This document shows positions 23,991-35,911 of a DNA stretch of 64,000 nucleotides, in pieces. Each line of letters opens with the position of its first letter. The first letter of the stretch is position 1. This DNA comes from Rhinopomastus cyanomelas (Eukaryota; Chordata; Aves; Bucerotiformes; Rhinopomastidae), in the NCBI GenBank assembly GCA_013400115.1, contig VXBP01004020.1, forward strand, positions 227,097 through 291,096, given 5' to 3'. A model generated the notes under the pieces. It ran no database searches. It saw only the letters and a list, made by a program, of their open reading frames with translations, and was not told the DNA's origin. The position numbers and the translations under genes are program-made.

Positions 23991-24383
23991 CTGGTTAGAG
24001 GCGCTTGCCGTTACCTTCCGTGTCTCTGCGCTCCCACGCTGGGATTTCAGACAAAATCACAACCAAAAACAGTTTGATTTTTCCATCCAAGGGCACCAAA
24101 ACCTCGTGTGCTGTGGCTGCGGAACTGCTGCTGTCGTGCAAGTACAACCACGCTGATTCCCTACGGGCTGATGCGGGTTCGTTTGGTTTCCACAGAGCCC
24201 AGACGTACGGCCCACAGCGGGAGGGTACGACTGTACCACACAAAAATCCCTTCGGAGCTCTAGACCCTGACTGGTTCCACTTTCCATTTAGCCGAGGAGA
24301 CTTGTGCTGTGGCCTTCGTGTGCGTGCTTGAAGATGTTGAGCACAGTGTCCCACTGCTCATTGAAAAGTCATAGCCTTTCATC
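23991..24383. other. SIVA1 upstream flank
   Basis: This is moderately GC-rich sequence between the SIVA1 CpG island and a CR1 copy. No gene is recognised; the overlapping open frames on both strands share no known family. Confidence 0.4.
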
Positions 24384-25500
24384 ACACAGTCACACAACAT
24401 TAAGGATTGGAAGTGACCTCGAAACATCAGCTAGTCCAATCCCCCTGCCAGAGCAGGATCACCTAGAACAGGGGTACTCAAACCCTGGCCCGCGGGCCAG
24501 ATATGGCCCCCCAGGGTCTCCAACGTGGCCCGCCGGTATTTACAGCGGGGGTTGCAGGTGAGGAAACCGAGCGGCCACAGATGACTTCCAGCCTGCACGA
24601 CCGGGCTGAGGAGCGGGGTGATGGCATCAGCGAGGTGGGTGGCTCCCCCATCGCTCCCTCCCTCCAGCTCTCAGGTGGAACAAGCCAGGCAGCACAAACT
24701 ATAGCCGAGCCCCCAACACTGTCTGAGAGACAGTGAATCTGCCTGCTGTTTAAAAAGTTTGAGGAACCCTGACCTAGAACAAGTCACACAGGAACATATC
24801 CAGGTGGGTTTTAAACATCTCCAAAGAAAGAGACTCCACAACCCCCCTGGGCAGCCTGTTCTAGTGCTCTGTTAACCTCACTGTGAGGAAGATCCTTCTT
24901 ATATTGATGTGGAGCCTCCTGTGTTCCAGCTTACACCCATTGCCCCTTTGTCCTATCACTAGATGACACCGAGAAAAGCCTGTCTCCATCCTCCTGACAC
25001 CTACCTTTCAAATATTTATAGACATTAATGAGGTCATCTCTCACTCTCCTCCAAGCTACAGAGACTCCGCTCCCTCAGCCTTTCCTCGTAAGGGAGATGT
25101 TCCACTCCCTTAGTCATCTTTGTGGCTCTATGCTGGAGTCTCTCCAGCAGTTCTGTGTCATTCTTGAACTGAGAGGTCCAGAACTGGACACAATATTCCA
25201 GATGCAGAGTAGAGGGGCAGGAGAACCTCTCTCAATCTGCTAACAACCTCTCCGGGTCCCTTTCTCCTACACTGCTCTCTATCAGGTCAGTTCCCAAACC
25301 ATACTGGTACCTGGGGTTTTTCTTACCCAGATGCAAGACTCTACACTTACTCTTGTTGTATTTCATTCAATTTTTCACTGCCCAGCTCTCCAGCCTGTCC
25401 AGGTCCCACTGAATGGCAGCATAGCCTGCTGTGGTCATCAGCAAATTTGTTGATAGTGCACTCTAATCCCTCACTCAAGTCATTAATGAGTAGATGGAAT
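24384..25500 (-). mobile_element. CR1 LINE 3' portion, split by a hAT element
   Basis: The CR1 tail at 24384 (acacaacattaaggattggaag) reads inward on the minus strand through the 3'UTR and ORF2 C-terminal blocks to about 25500. It is interrupted at 24469-24771 by a hAT insertion that duplicated ACCTAGAA of the CR1. The same subfamily stands at 44680-45742, where the target site is uninterrupted. Confidence 0.88.
24469..24771. mobile_element. Non-autonomous hAT-type DNA transposon (303 bp) nested in CR1
   Basis: The termini are CAGGGGTACTCAAACC and, inverted at the far end, CAGGGTTCCTCAAACT. Perfect 8-bp duplications ACCTAGAA lie at 24461-24468 and 24772-24779. The sequence next to the termini (ggcccgcgggccagatatggcccc on the left, tatagccgagcccccaacactgtct near the right) resembles widespread amniote hAT/Charlie-like families, from memory. 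No transposase is present. Confidence 0.87.
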
Positions 25501-25626
25501 ATCTCTAAGGAAACGTCTTTGTTAATATCTTTTAGATACACACTGATGTCCCTGAAGCTTTCTCGGGAATGTGGGTGAACCAGAACATGATCTCAATCAG
25601 TAGCTAGTATAGAGGAGAGCAGATCA

Positions 25627-25935
25627 CATAGAATCATTTAGACAGGAAAGGATCTTTAAGACCATCAAGTCCAATCATTAACCCACCTGTGCCAACACTT
25701 CTGCTAAACGACATCCCTAAGCTCCAGATCTACACAACTATTAAACATGGCCAGGGGTGATGATTCAATCCCCTAACTGGGCAGCCTGTTCCAAGGCCTG
25801 ATGATGCCTTTTAATGACAAAGTTTTTCCTAATGTCTAACCTAACCTTCCCCTGATGCAACTTGGTGCTATTTCCTATTGTTCAATCCCTTGTCACTTGC
25901 AAGAAGAGGCCAACACACAGCTCTCTACAACCTCC
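25627..25935 (-). mobile_element. CR1 LINE 3' end fragment (diverged subfamily)
   Basis: Tail atagaatcatttagacagg, then ccaatcattaacccacctgtgcc and gggcagcctgttccaaggcctgatgatgcc blocks, in minus orientation. It is close kin of the copy at 18253-18542. Confidence 0.8.
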
Positions 25936-27902
25936 CTTCTGATAGGCAAGGGCAGCAAAATGGCATAGCATGAGCGTGGATGGACCTCGGCTGTCTAAAA
26001 ACTGGAGGAAATACAGAGAAAAGTGCTTAGAGTGCTGTTCTCCTGGTGAGGAAGGAGTGCTCTGTAATGCTTGTCTCAGAACATGCTATGGATTTGAAAG
26101 CGAGCAGGTGCAGTCACTAAAAGGTTTATGTAAGGAGGGCTGATGACACCTGACATACGCCACTGCCACTCCACTGCTGGGCAGCAGCAAAAACCTGCGG
26201 CAGTTCCCTGAGTCAGCCTCAGCCAGTGACAGCGCTTGATTGCTTTGCAGTCTTCAACCATAACCCACATCTGATACTGATCAACCAATTCCTATTTCTA
26301 AGCTACCAGGTCAGAATAATTCTGTCCGGTCTGTACCAGTCTACCTGAGCATCGTCAGGGAGGTTACAGGTTCACCTGCCGATCTGTTGACTTGTTACCC
26401 AATAGAATGATTCTAAATATTTTACTATTTTCATAGTAGTAAGTCCTGAAAAAAGTCCACTGGTGGTAAGGAAGTAAAAGAAGGACTTAGATGGGATCTG
26501 GCAAAGCTGGCTGGCATGAAGCCTTCATGGAAATTAATGCAGTTGATTCCTCAGGTTAGTTAATGAGATTCTTTTTCACATTACACGACTTCCTCATGTG
26601 AAAAAGCAACAATAAACTCCAAACACAAACTAACTCCAAACAAATGGTGAAATGCAATGATTCTGCTTTACTCTTGAAAAGGTGTTTGTGAAAGAAGGCA
26701 GAGAATAAAAATGACAATCTTTATCTTTCTACTTTTCTTGCCCTGTGCCTATGTATGGCAGATAATTTGCTTGGTTGACAGCTTTGTTGCTTACAGAACA
26801 AAGAAAAATTGCATTTCATTTGCTTTCAATAGTTTCCGTTTCCAGTAAGACAATTTAAAGAGCAAAATGGAGTGTACTCTCTCCAACATTCTGTTTCTAC
26901 CGATGCTTCAAAAAGTCAGGGCAGACACAGCAGGATCCAGGCTGTAGTTGCTCCCTCTCTTCTAGCAGCTCAGAGTTCAGAAGTTTTCCTGGCCAACACG
27001 TGCATCTGGATATTAGTTGTTTAGGTAGCCTCTCTCAACATGAATTCATTCAGTCCCCTTCTCAAGACTCGTGACCTCTAATTTCTCATTTTGTCTAGCA
27101 AGGTGTTGCAGTTTGAATCTGGTGACGCTGAGCCTGAGGAGTTACAGGAGTTACGAGCTCAGTAACGAATAGCAACACAGTACCAGCTGGGGCTTGTGGA
27201 AAGGCAAAGAGCGAGCCCCGGGTGCCCAGCAGCTTTGCGCAGTGAGCACCTGAACTGCAGGGTACAGAGAGCCTCAGATGCTCTTTTCCACACCTCTCAC
27301 AGACTCAGGCTCTTCCTGAAGCTGGGTGGTCTGTGCATCAGCTATGGCATGGCAAGCTTCTGGACAGCACAAATCTAAAGGGGTTTTCTTCTTGGTCCCT
27401 TCCCTCGTAATTCCTAAGGCCTGATATGGCACTTTGATCACTACTTAAACACCGAACAGATGCTTTCAGGAACTATCAATAAATGGTTCACAGCATCACT
27501 GCCCTGAGTGCTAATCACCCCACTCAGAACCCACAGCTCCATATATACCCCAGGTTATTCTTTCCCCAGCTGTGTCACCATGCAGTTAACTGACACTGCC
27601 AAGTTATTTCCTGTTTGGTACTATGAAAACACTGGAAACACAGAGCTGTAGCTCTTCCCAGATGGTTTTTGGATTTGACCTTTAGCAGTAAACACAGCAA
27701 ACTCTGACACCTCGTTGCTCATTTTCCTTCTGCACAATCCTTATAAATACATCGAATCATCGAAAGCTTTCTCAAGCTTACCAAGGTCCTGTCCACAGGT
27801 CCCTTTGTAAGAACTGGCATCACATTCCTTTTGCACTGAGACCAATTTGGTTAAATCTATCACGTTCAGACCTGAACTGCAATAGACTTTGCCTGTGAAA
27901 GG
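25936..27902. other. SIVA1-ADSS1 intergenic sequence, first part
   Basis: No gene or clear repeat is seen. The base composition is ordinary and the open frames are short. Confidence 0.4.
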
Positions 27903-27956
27903 TATAGAACCATCAGGGATTGGAAGGGACCCCAAAAGATCATCTAGTACATTTAG
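27903..27956 (-). mobile_element. CR1 3' tail fragment
   Basis: Only the last ~54 bp of a CR1 is present (atagaaccatcagggattggaagggacc and then atcatctagtac). Confidence 0.65.
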
Positions 27957-30900
27957 ATTTTAAGCAAGTACAGATATCAGGACTTTTGTTTCTGACCTGT
28001 CTGTAAGAGAAATCACAATAAATGTTTGCATGTCAGCCAGTGCTTCCATCTGCTCCAAAACATCATTAAAAATGAACAGGTAGCCTGGAATAAAAACCAC
28101 AGGCAGTGTAAACCAGGGATATTGCAAGTAAAGGCTGAGTACTTTCTTCAAAGGAAAAGAAATTACAAGCTTGGAAAAAAGCAAATTGAGGAGAATTGTG
28201 TCTCTTGTTTGAGAAGCCAAATCCATCATGGCTGGTCTGGCTTTGGCCATTTAACTATTCATTAGTTTGACTTCTGCCTCTCTGTGCCTGGCTGTGTAAG
28301 AAACTCTTACCCATTTGCCACAGCAGGTTAAAACGTTCCTGTTTCAGAACAGACAAATAGCAATCCAGGAAACTGTATTTGCTTCTAAGCTGTTCCAAAT
28401 GCCTAGTAGTAACTCCCCATAAGCACTGGAAGGGCCTTAAAAATGCTTCGTCTTTCACTTGCACCAAAGCCCTCCCCTGCATGTGTACATTTCCCATTAC
28501 TCTGTATTTTTCATTATTACACCACTTAGAAATCGAAACACCGTACCTAGAGGCAGAACTCTGACTAATGTTGCTTTAAATAAGGTGTTTCCTTAAAGAT
28601 TCTGATTTTCTAATGTTTCTACGCTTAATTTACAAAAGGAATATTCTGGAAATGGTTTTAGGTGGAGTATATGCAGCTGATGTAGCAGGCCACGCACCAG
28701 TACACAACCTGTGTGAAACTGGCTATGGTATCGGGATGCGTGCACACCCTCAGTGTAGTAACCCACATGCTCAGTCCCAGGGTACCCTTCTTTCCACCCT
28801 CTGCAACATGGATTTAAACATAAAAAAAGCCCCCAACTACGTGGATAAACCTGCTTTTATGGGAATGGCTCAGGGCCATTTCCTTTCTTCTGCACTCTTC
28901 TTCTTTCCTATAGAACGGTCAGTCCTAAGAGACAACATGTTTACAACTGAAATCAAAGGGCTACACACAGTTCAGGAGTTATCTGTTCACAAGTGAACAT
29001 GATTTTGCTATGACTTGTTAGCAACGAGGGTTCATGCCCTCATCCTGACAAGTGGGTTTGCTCATCAAAAACCGTTTGATAAGCTGGGGATATGCAGGAC
29101 TAAGGGCTGGCTCTTGAACTATGCTGCCAAGAAGCCAAGGTTCTGCCACCTTGACACAGCAACCAGCACTTGCTTTGAAATCAGCCTGGCACAGTGGAAT
29201 TTCATAGCGTGTGACTATTCTGCCAGCTACAATACACACTGGTTCTGCTCAGCAGATCAAAACTCTCAAGATTCACTTCGACTAGGTGGGCACTCTCAAG
29301 ACTATAAATTGATTTTGCTGTTGCAAAAACGTCCCTGTTCTGCCAACAGCAAGATGCAGGGTTTCACAGTATCACAGTATTACCAAGGTCGGAACTGCTT
29401 TCCCCAGGGTGTTTTTTATGGTCTTTGTGGCTGGCCTTCCCAGTTGTGCACCTTCACTTCCGTTGTATTTTATTTTGCCTCTTTTTTAATTTACCGAGCA
29501 GACACGGGATTGAGCTCTGACAGCGGTAACTGCCATTCCTGGCACAACATGGTGTCAGGAATCAAAGTGTTCCACTTTCTTTCTCTGCATGTGACAACGT
29601 TTCTCACGCAATACCAGGTGGTTGTCCTAAGAATTCTATAAATCTGTCTGAACAGTGCTATGGATGGAGCCAAGACAGGGGCACAGCCTCTATGTCTGGA
29701 ACAGTTGATGATAAAAATATGAAATGAAAAATTAAATATTTTTCTTAACTTTTGATGCTATAGGATGGCAGCTAAGCAGTAAAGCTGTAACTGTAGTACT
29801 GATGTATTCGTGACTGTGTGCTGGGATCACAGCTAGCCTTACGTGCACCTAGGCAGATTCTTGAACCCAGAATGTCACGTTAGTTCCCCAGGTTTACTTC
29901 TCTTCTCCACCCATTTACCAAGGACACAAAACGTGCCACTACAGTGGATGCCAGTGACAGTTAGCGTGAATCAGTGGTACTGAATATCTTTCCTCATCAA
30001 ATGGCCCTTATCCACCCGGTGTACTTCAGCAGGCCGTGTGCTGCAAGTGCATTGTTGGCTCACATTGACCCTGGTATCTGACAGAAACCTGACAGGTTCT
30101 TTATAGTAGAGCTGCTTCTCAGCCAGGTGCTTCCCAGTCTCAACTGAGAAACAGAGAACCCTATACTTCTTCCCAAGCTTCATGAAATTTCTGTTTCCCA
30201 GCCCTCAAGCTTATCAAGATCTTTGCCATTGCACTACACTATTGTAAGACTCCTAATGCAAACATCATTCTAAATAAAATGGGTTTGTATCTGGGAGCTT
30301 CCTCTTCAGAGACAAAGAACATAATGAAACACTGTTTTACAGTACTGGCTGCTAACACACTATATTTACCAAGTGTGCTATCTCGTCAGACTCATCAAAG
30401 GTTGTCCCCAGCACCCCTTGCATGGGACAATCTCCAGTGACAGGACAGATGGGCTTCCACAAACCTCACTGGCAAACACCATTTCCACGCACTGGAAGAA
30501 TTAGTTCCAGTTTGTATTAGAAGTTTTGTCTCCTGTAGGGGGACATGAAGGTGGAGGCTGCTGTAAAGGCACGTGTCGTTGACATGCCTTTAAGAAAGTA
30601 AGGCTACTGCTTCTGCTCAGGGTACTTTAAGGATTACAGCAGCCATCCAAACTGTCTGAGGCGCTCTGCTGCTTATCAAGCACTGAAAAGACACCTCCTG
30701 AAATCCAACACTGTTGTCTGAGGCACTGCTATGGGCTGTAATGTCAACTCTGCTCTGTGTACCTACCTACTAGAAGGTAATGCCTGTCAAAGGAAAGTTG
30801 CCTGTCTGTACCACAAGACTGCAAGAACATTCACATACACGGGAGTTATATTTTTCTTGACAAAGACATTCCTTGCCAAATACATTCTTATATACAGTGT

Positions 30901-32639
30901 TAAAATTTGTATTGTTCTCACCTACTGAAAAATGCAGCTGCTGGATAAAACTCTCCAGACTAAAAGAAGATAAAGTGCCAGTGCTTACAGAAAAACTTCT
31001 TTCCTAATTTTTCAGTCTCATAGGGCTGATGGGCAAATATGTCTAATGCACTCCGGAAAAGTACAGATATTAGGAATACATGAAGACAGTTTTGAACAAC
31101 TGATTTCCTCCAACTATATAAGAGATTAAAAGACAAAACATTGAAATCCTTGCTTAGATTTCACTTCTTCAATGCCTCACTCTGTGGCTGACATCTACAC
31201 GGATGCTTTTTTACTTTAGAGTTTAGCAACATGCAATGGTTCAGCCAGACCCACCTGAGAGTAAGAGGTGTCCTTACCAAAGCTCCTTTGGGATGGATCT
31301 GTGATTTGGGACTTCACCTCTCAGCAGCAGGCTGCTTGCCACCTCTTCACACGCACTACAAATCCTATCCAGTGCTGTGACAGTCAAGCGAGCTCCACGC
31401 CTCGGGCACCCTCTTTTTCACTGGCAACGCAGATCTAACAAAGATACAAAATCAGCACCGACAAACTCAACAAATCCACAGGCTGCCCCCCTGCTAGAGT
31501 ACTTACAGCACAGACAAGGACCTCTTTTCAGGTCAGGACAGTTGGAGCTGGACTCTCTGTCTCGCCTAACGCAAAGAGTGATGTCAGCTCATCTCTCTGC
31601 AGACACCCAGCACTTGAAAATGGCTCCCTGATGGATGTGAAATGTTACTGTAAGGGAAGCCAGGCTACTTCACAGAATCACTTCCTTCCATGAGGAGTAA
31701 GGAGTAGGCTGGAGTTTGACTCCTTTACTAGAAGACTGCAGGAAAGCATTCAGGTAATTGTGACTCTCCAAAGGCAAGATGCTCACCTGGTTCCCATTTT
31801 TACCAAGCTTTCTTCCTCCCAGTCATAACTCGGCTCTCCAAGTGACAAAGGGACTAGTAACAAATCAGAGCTTTTCCATGGTGAGTAATTTCAACAGAGA
31901 GACTCCTTCGGTTTTGTGTCTTGGTTTTATTTACACCTTGAGCATTGCCAGTGTCACACGGAGTGCGATGAAAGTGCTTCAGATGCTTTGTCTACCAAAG
32001 CCCATTCTGTGTGAATTATATGTAAAACTGATGCAAAGGAAATGAGGAACACTAATTAGCAGAAGAGCTCTCACACATTTCCCTTATTTAGCCTCCCATT
32101 ATTTACTGGATAGGGCACTCACCTGCAGGTCTGGGCAGCTTCTAAAACAGAAGAGAGTAAGCCTGTAGTTTGTCTTACAGCTTCTGAAATCCCTAACAGT
32201 ACCGTGTCTGAAGCCCTCCCAGATTTTAGAGGTGATGATTATTTATCTGTGGCAGTATCTCCCTTCCTTCTCTGGCACAGTGGTGTTGGTAAGTGGAGCT
32301 CAGGTCAGCTCTCAGCCAGCCAGTATAACAAGCACATTTCACACCAGTTAGACTTCTTTTTTTCATAAAACCACTTGGTTTGTTCACTCAGGTGAGCCAA
32401 CTAAAGATGAATCCTTGGTGGCAAAGGCAGAGCCCTGCTCTGTTTTTAAACAGGAAAGTGTGATAAAGTTTAAAAAATATGTAGAAAAGATGCTGAAGAT
32501 CTGTAGATGGAAAGAAAACATCCATTCACTCAGAAATCCTGCTGGCTGTTTTTTAAAATCCATGAATGAGGCTTCTGTACGAAGTGTATTGTGTACAAAA
32601 GAATAACATGAAAAAAGACAAATAGAGACCAGGCATAGT
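27957..32639. other. SIVA1-ADSS1 intergenic sequence, second part
   Basis: No known gene is recognised. Frame 28580-29641 (+) is almost free of stops (see findings). A scrap of CR1-like tail (tttcacagtatcacagtattaccaagg) is at 29361-29390. Confidence 0.4.
28580..29641 (+). other. Almost stop-free frame of unknown nature
   Basis: One frame runs 1,062 nt with only two stops, TGA at 28994 and TGA at 29000, before TAA at 29639-29641. Its two halves (127 codons from ATG 28613; about 208 codons after the stops, without an ATG at its start) match no family I know. Part of it overlaps a CR1-like tail scrap, which argues against a long-conserved gene. It could be chance or an old coding relic. Confidence 0.2.
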
Positions 32640-33844
32640 TACTTTAAACTCCTTTTAATGTGTCTTTCAAGACAAAATAAACAGGTCTGGATCCAAAATT
32701 CATCTGAAAAAGTCTGCCTAAGTTCTAAATATATAGTTTGCACGCTACCATGGAAATGCTTAATTTTCTTTCCTTTTATAAAGTGCATTATGCCAGAACT
32801 GTAAGACCATATAAAGCCAAGTCAAAAATTACAAAAGCTTCCAAACCCTATGCTGTATGTGTCAGGAAGCACACACCTGACAGGGAAGGCCATACTGTAA
32901 GGGTGTGAGAAAATACATGCAGTGCCTTCACGTGCACACGTGAACCCGTAACTGCTACTTTTAAAAAGACTATCGTATCTTCCACAAAGTACGCCGTTTC
33001 GGTAGATGGATGTTTACCCTTACTTTCCCATCCAGATATCGAACAGGATGATGCATCAACCAGTTTTAGTCATTATTATTGCATTTTGCTGGAGGGAAGG
33101 AAGAAATTAAATTCATCACAGTGATTGTTACTAAAATGAAATCCCAAACAATACAAAATAATGCGTGAGAAACCGCCCAAATGGAAGCAAATTTACATTA
33201 AAATGTTCTTATAAAGCATTGTGCCACCCAACAGATTGAAGAGCTTTTTGAGAAAAGCTTGAACTTACATTTACCCCAGTGACAACAACACACGTGAAAT
33301 TCAATAGGAGTAGAACTTCTCTTTAAAAAAAAAAAAATCTATGCTATGAAATGAAATGTGTGGCATTATTTTTACAATAACAAGTACCGTGGGATAACTG
33401 CCTATTCCATCATGCTCGCTGACAGCATCACTGGGTTTTTGATGAATCCTTGAATGCAAAAACAGACAACGTGGATCTAAGAGAGACTTAACAGAAAAAT
33501 TACTTCATGGAAAGTAAAAAGATTAGGTGAACAAGAGCAAGTAATCCTGTGAAAATTAAGCTGCAAAACCTATTTGTTTCAGTATGCCAAACACTTCACT
33601 TGGAATTGATCATGTCATCCAGTTATGCAGCACACCAAGCGGCTTGTTAGTCACTGTGGACTTTGACTACAAATCAACCAAACCTTAAATAGTGCAGCAA
33701 CCTCCCAGCATGAACGCACTGATGAAGATGAGGCTAAGAAAAGGAACAGGTCTAGATCATCCAGTAGGCAAATATCACAAGGTTAAACCACGTGAAAATA
33801 AAACTTAACAACTCCAAGCACTTTCATGCTTAATTTACGTCTTA

Positions 33845-34180
33845 TAAGTGAAGCACATTTTGCAGTGCTTGTAATAATTAGCACTTAGCAAGCGTCTTTC
33901 CAAAGCGCTTTACGAATGTTAAATAGGGTCAGAAAACTCATTGCTCTTTCATGAGAACACCCATAAATTGAGGGGAGGATCTTCCTCACTGATGTCAAAG
34001 CAAGGAGTGCAGGACTCCACCCATGGATCTCCAAAAAACAGTGGAGACCAGGTGAGGATGTATTCCAAATTGCCCTGTTACAGAGGGCAAACCCAGTAGC
34101 AGGGAGATGAAACAACCTGTCAAAGATCAACAAAGCAGTTGGAGCTGAATTAAGGATTCATGGCTTTGGGCTATTTTTTC
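33845..34180 (+). repeat. Ancient MIR-like (CORE-type) SINE relic
   Basis: Words such as ccaaagcgctttacgaatgtta near 33899, and a later ttacagagggcaaac, cagggagatgaaacaacctg and gttggagctgaatt series, follow the order of amniote MIR-like SINEs (from memory). Divergence is high and the edges are rough. Confidence 0.4.
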
Positions 34181-34897
34181 TGCTCTTTGTCAGAGATGAA
34201 GCCCCAGTCTGTGATGAACCGAGGTATGAGGAAACTGCACTGCAGTCTAGGAATTCTGCCTGACAAGCAGGAATACATCTGTAAACTAATGCAGAGCTTG
34301 CTCTGTGCTTGTACCAGTATTTCTTTAATTACCTCTTGATGCCAGTGGGTTTGAATATTACCCACTATGTAATATGGAGCAGCTACAGACCAAGGAGATG
34401 AGTATGATGCAGGATACTCCAGATGAGTTCTTTATTTTCCTAATCTCTGATGCAAAGATTGTCATTGTTTTGTATCTTTGGAGTTAACATCTCAGAAAAG
34501 GGATATTTTCACACACTACAAACAGGCATCACTGAGGTGGAGATGCCACTTCCACAGCTCTTGGGAATGATACCAAAAACACCGTTACAGGTCTCTGAAA
34601 CATGCAAGGGAAAGGGATGCTTATTTGGAGAATTCCACAGCTAGGGAATAACTCCTCCACAAGAGGAAGGTCCTTTTTTGAGAGGTCTGGATGTACGACC
34701 GTTACACATCAGATCTACAAAGAAATCCCAAGTTTATTCTTGAAGATTCGGGGACCTCTCCGTGCCCTCTACACATGCCAACCTGGGCTGCCACACGTCC
34801 TCCCCGTCTATAAATAGGTGTTACATTTTGCTGAGGAAGGTCACAATGCATGGAGGGTGTAAATACTGCAGCAGTCATCGCTAAGTCACGCATTGAT

Positions 34898-34903
34898 TTA
34901 TTC
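34898..34903 (-). promoter_or_regulatory. ADSS1: Candidate ADSS1 poly(A) signal AATAAA
   Basis: This is the first AATAAA on the minus strand after the ADSS1 stop (35859-35861) and would give a 3'UTR of about 1 kb. Further signals occur at 34431-34436 and, as ATTAAA, at 32654-32659, so the true end is uncertain. Confidence 0.35.
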
Positions 34904-35858
34904 TGGGAAGCCTGGAAGCTGTGGAAGCGAGTGTGCCTTAGAGCTTCAAGTCTCAAGATCCTCAACAGAGAGCTACAGTAAAACTCTGGAAATTACAGTC
35001 ACCACAGCAGCAGGAAGAAATGTCTCGCGTTCATCCAGAAAACACAGCATGCTGCCTCAGCTCCACTCTCCCCGTGTGTTTTGCACTCTCTTCCTGCCAC
35101 CACCACCCACACTTTCCCTCATGCATAAAATAAAGGCTGCACTCGGGTCAGTCTCTGGAGAGGCTGCCTGTCAGTACACAGGGTGCTTGAAAGAATTATT
35201 ACACAAGTCAACTTTCTCCATTTTGGCTCCTGCACAGATGTTACTAGGGCAGACTTTGTGATAAAAATACTTCAGCTGCTCTCCATTTGTTTTAGTGGGC
35301 TACTAAAAAATTATTATAAAAAATGTGTAGGTAACTGTGCTTGAGTTGCTCTGTGTGGTCAAAAACACCTAACCTTACTGTATTTTAGAAAGTGAAGATC
35401 TGTATGATCCAACAGTTTAAGTACACGATATCTGTCCTATTACTGCCAACCCGGATGCACACAGACATTTTACCATTGGAAGCTGAAGAACAAATACAAG
35501 CTTCACAACTCTAAAGGTACCCAGTAACTACTGGAAAAGGCTTAATACTGGTTTCAGCAAGAAGTAATTCTCTGTGGATGAAAAGACTTCCAAATAGTAA
35601 TGGCTCAAAAAGTATTTTTTCCTTATCTTGTTAAGGTAGCTTCTTTCCTTTTTTTATGATGGCCACAAAGGATGTTTTACACTGAGTTTACTGAGAACTT
35701 AATGATAAATAAAATGTTACAAGAGAATATATATTTTGCTTCTGTTTGATTCCTAGAAGGATATGTTGGTTTTAAACAGCATCTCCATTTAAAGAGTAAG
35801 CAGTAAGGAACAGATGAATGCCAAGTTGTGCTTCTCATCAGTGCAGTTCTTCATTTGT

Positions 35859-35911
35859 TTAAAATAGCTGGATCATTGACTCTCTTGATTTTCCAACTCC
35901 GACCCATTTAA
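35859..35911 (-). CDS. ADSS1: ADSS1 exon 13 (last coding)
   Basis: 53 nt encoding VKWVGVGKSRESMIQLF with the first Val codon split. Stop TAA at 35859-35861. Acceptor tccctag. Confidence 0.96.

Larger units (their letters stand above)
32640..35858 (-). other. ADSS1: ADSS1 3' flank, including an undetermined 3'UTR
   Basis: About 3.2 kb is free of recognisable CR1 copies. The 3'UTR starts at 35858 and may end near 34880 or extend as far as about 32640. It holds the MIR-like relic and no recognised second gene. Confidence 0.4.

Noticed and set aside
23311..24354. Open frames of 70-138 codons on both strands around the SIVA1 promoter
   Set aside because: GC-rich shadows. Exons 1 and 2 of SIVA1 explain the conserved parts, and no family matches the others.
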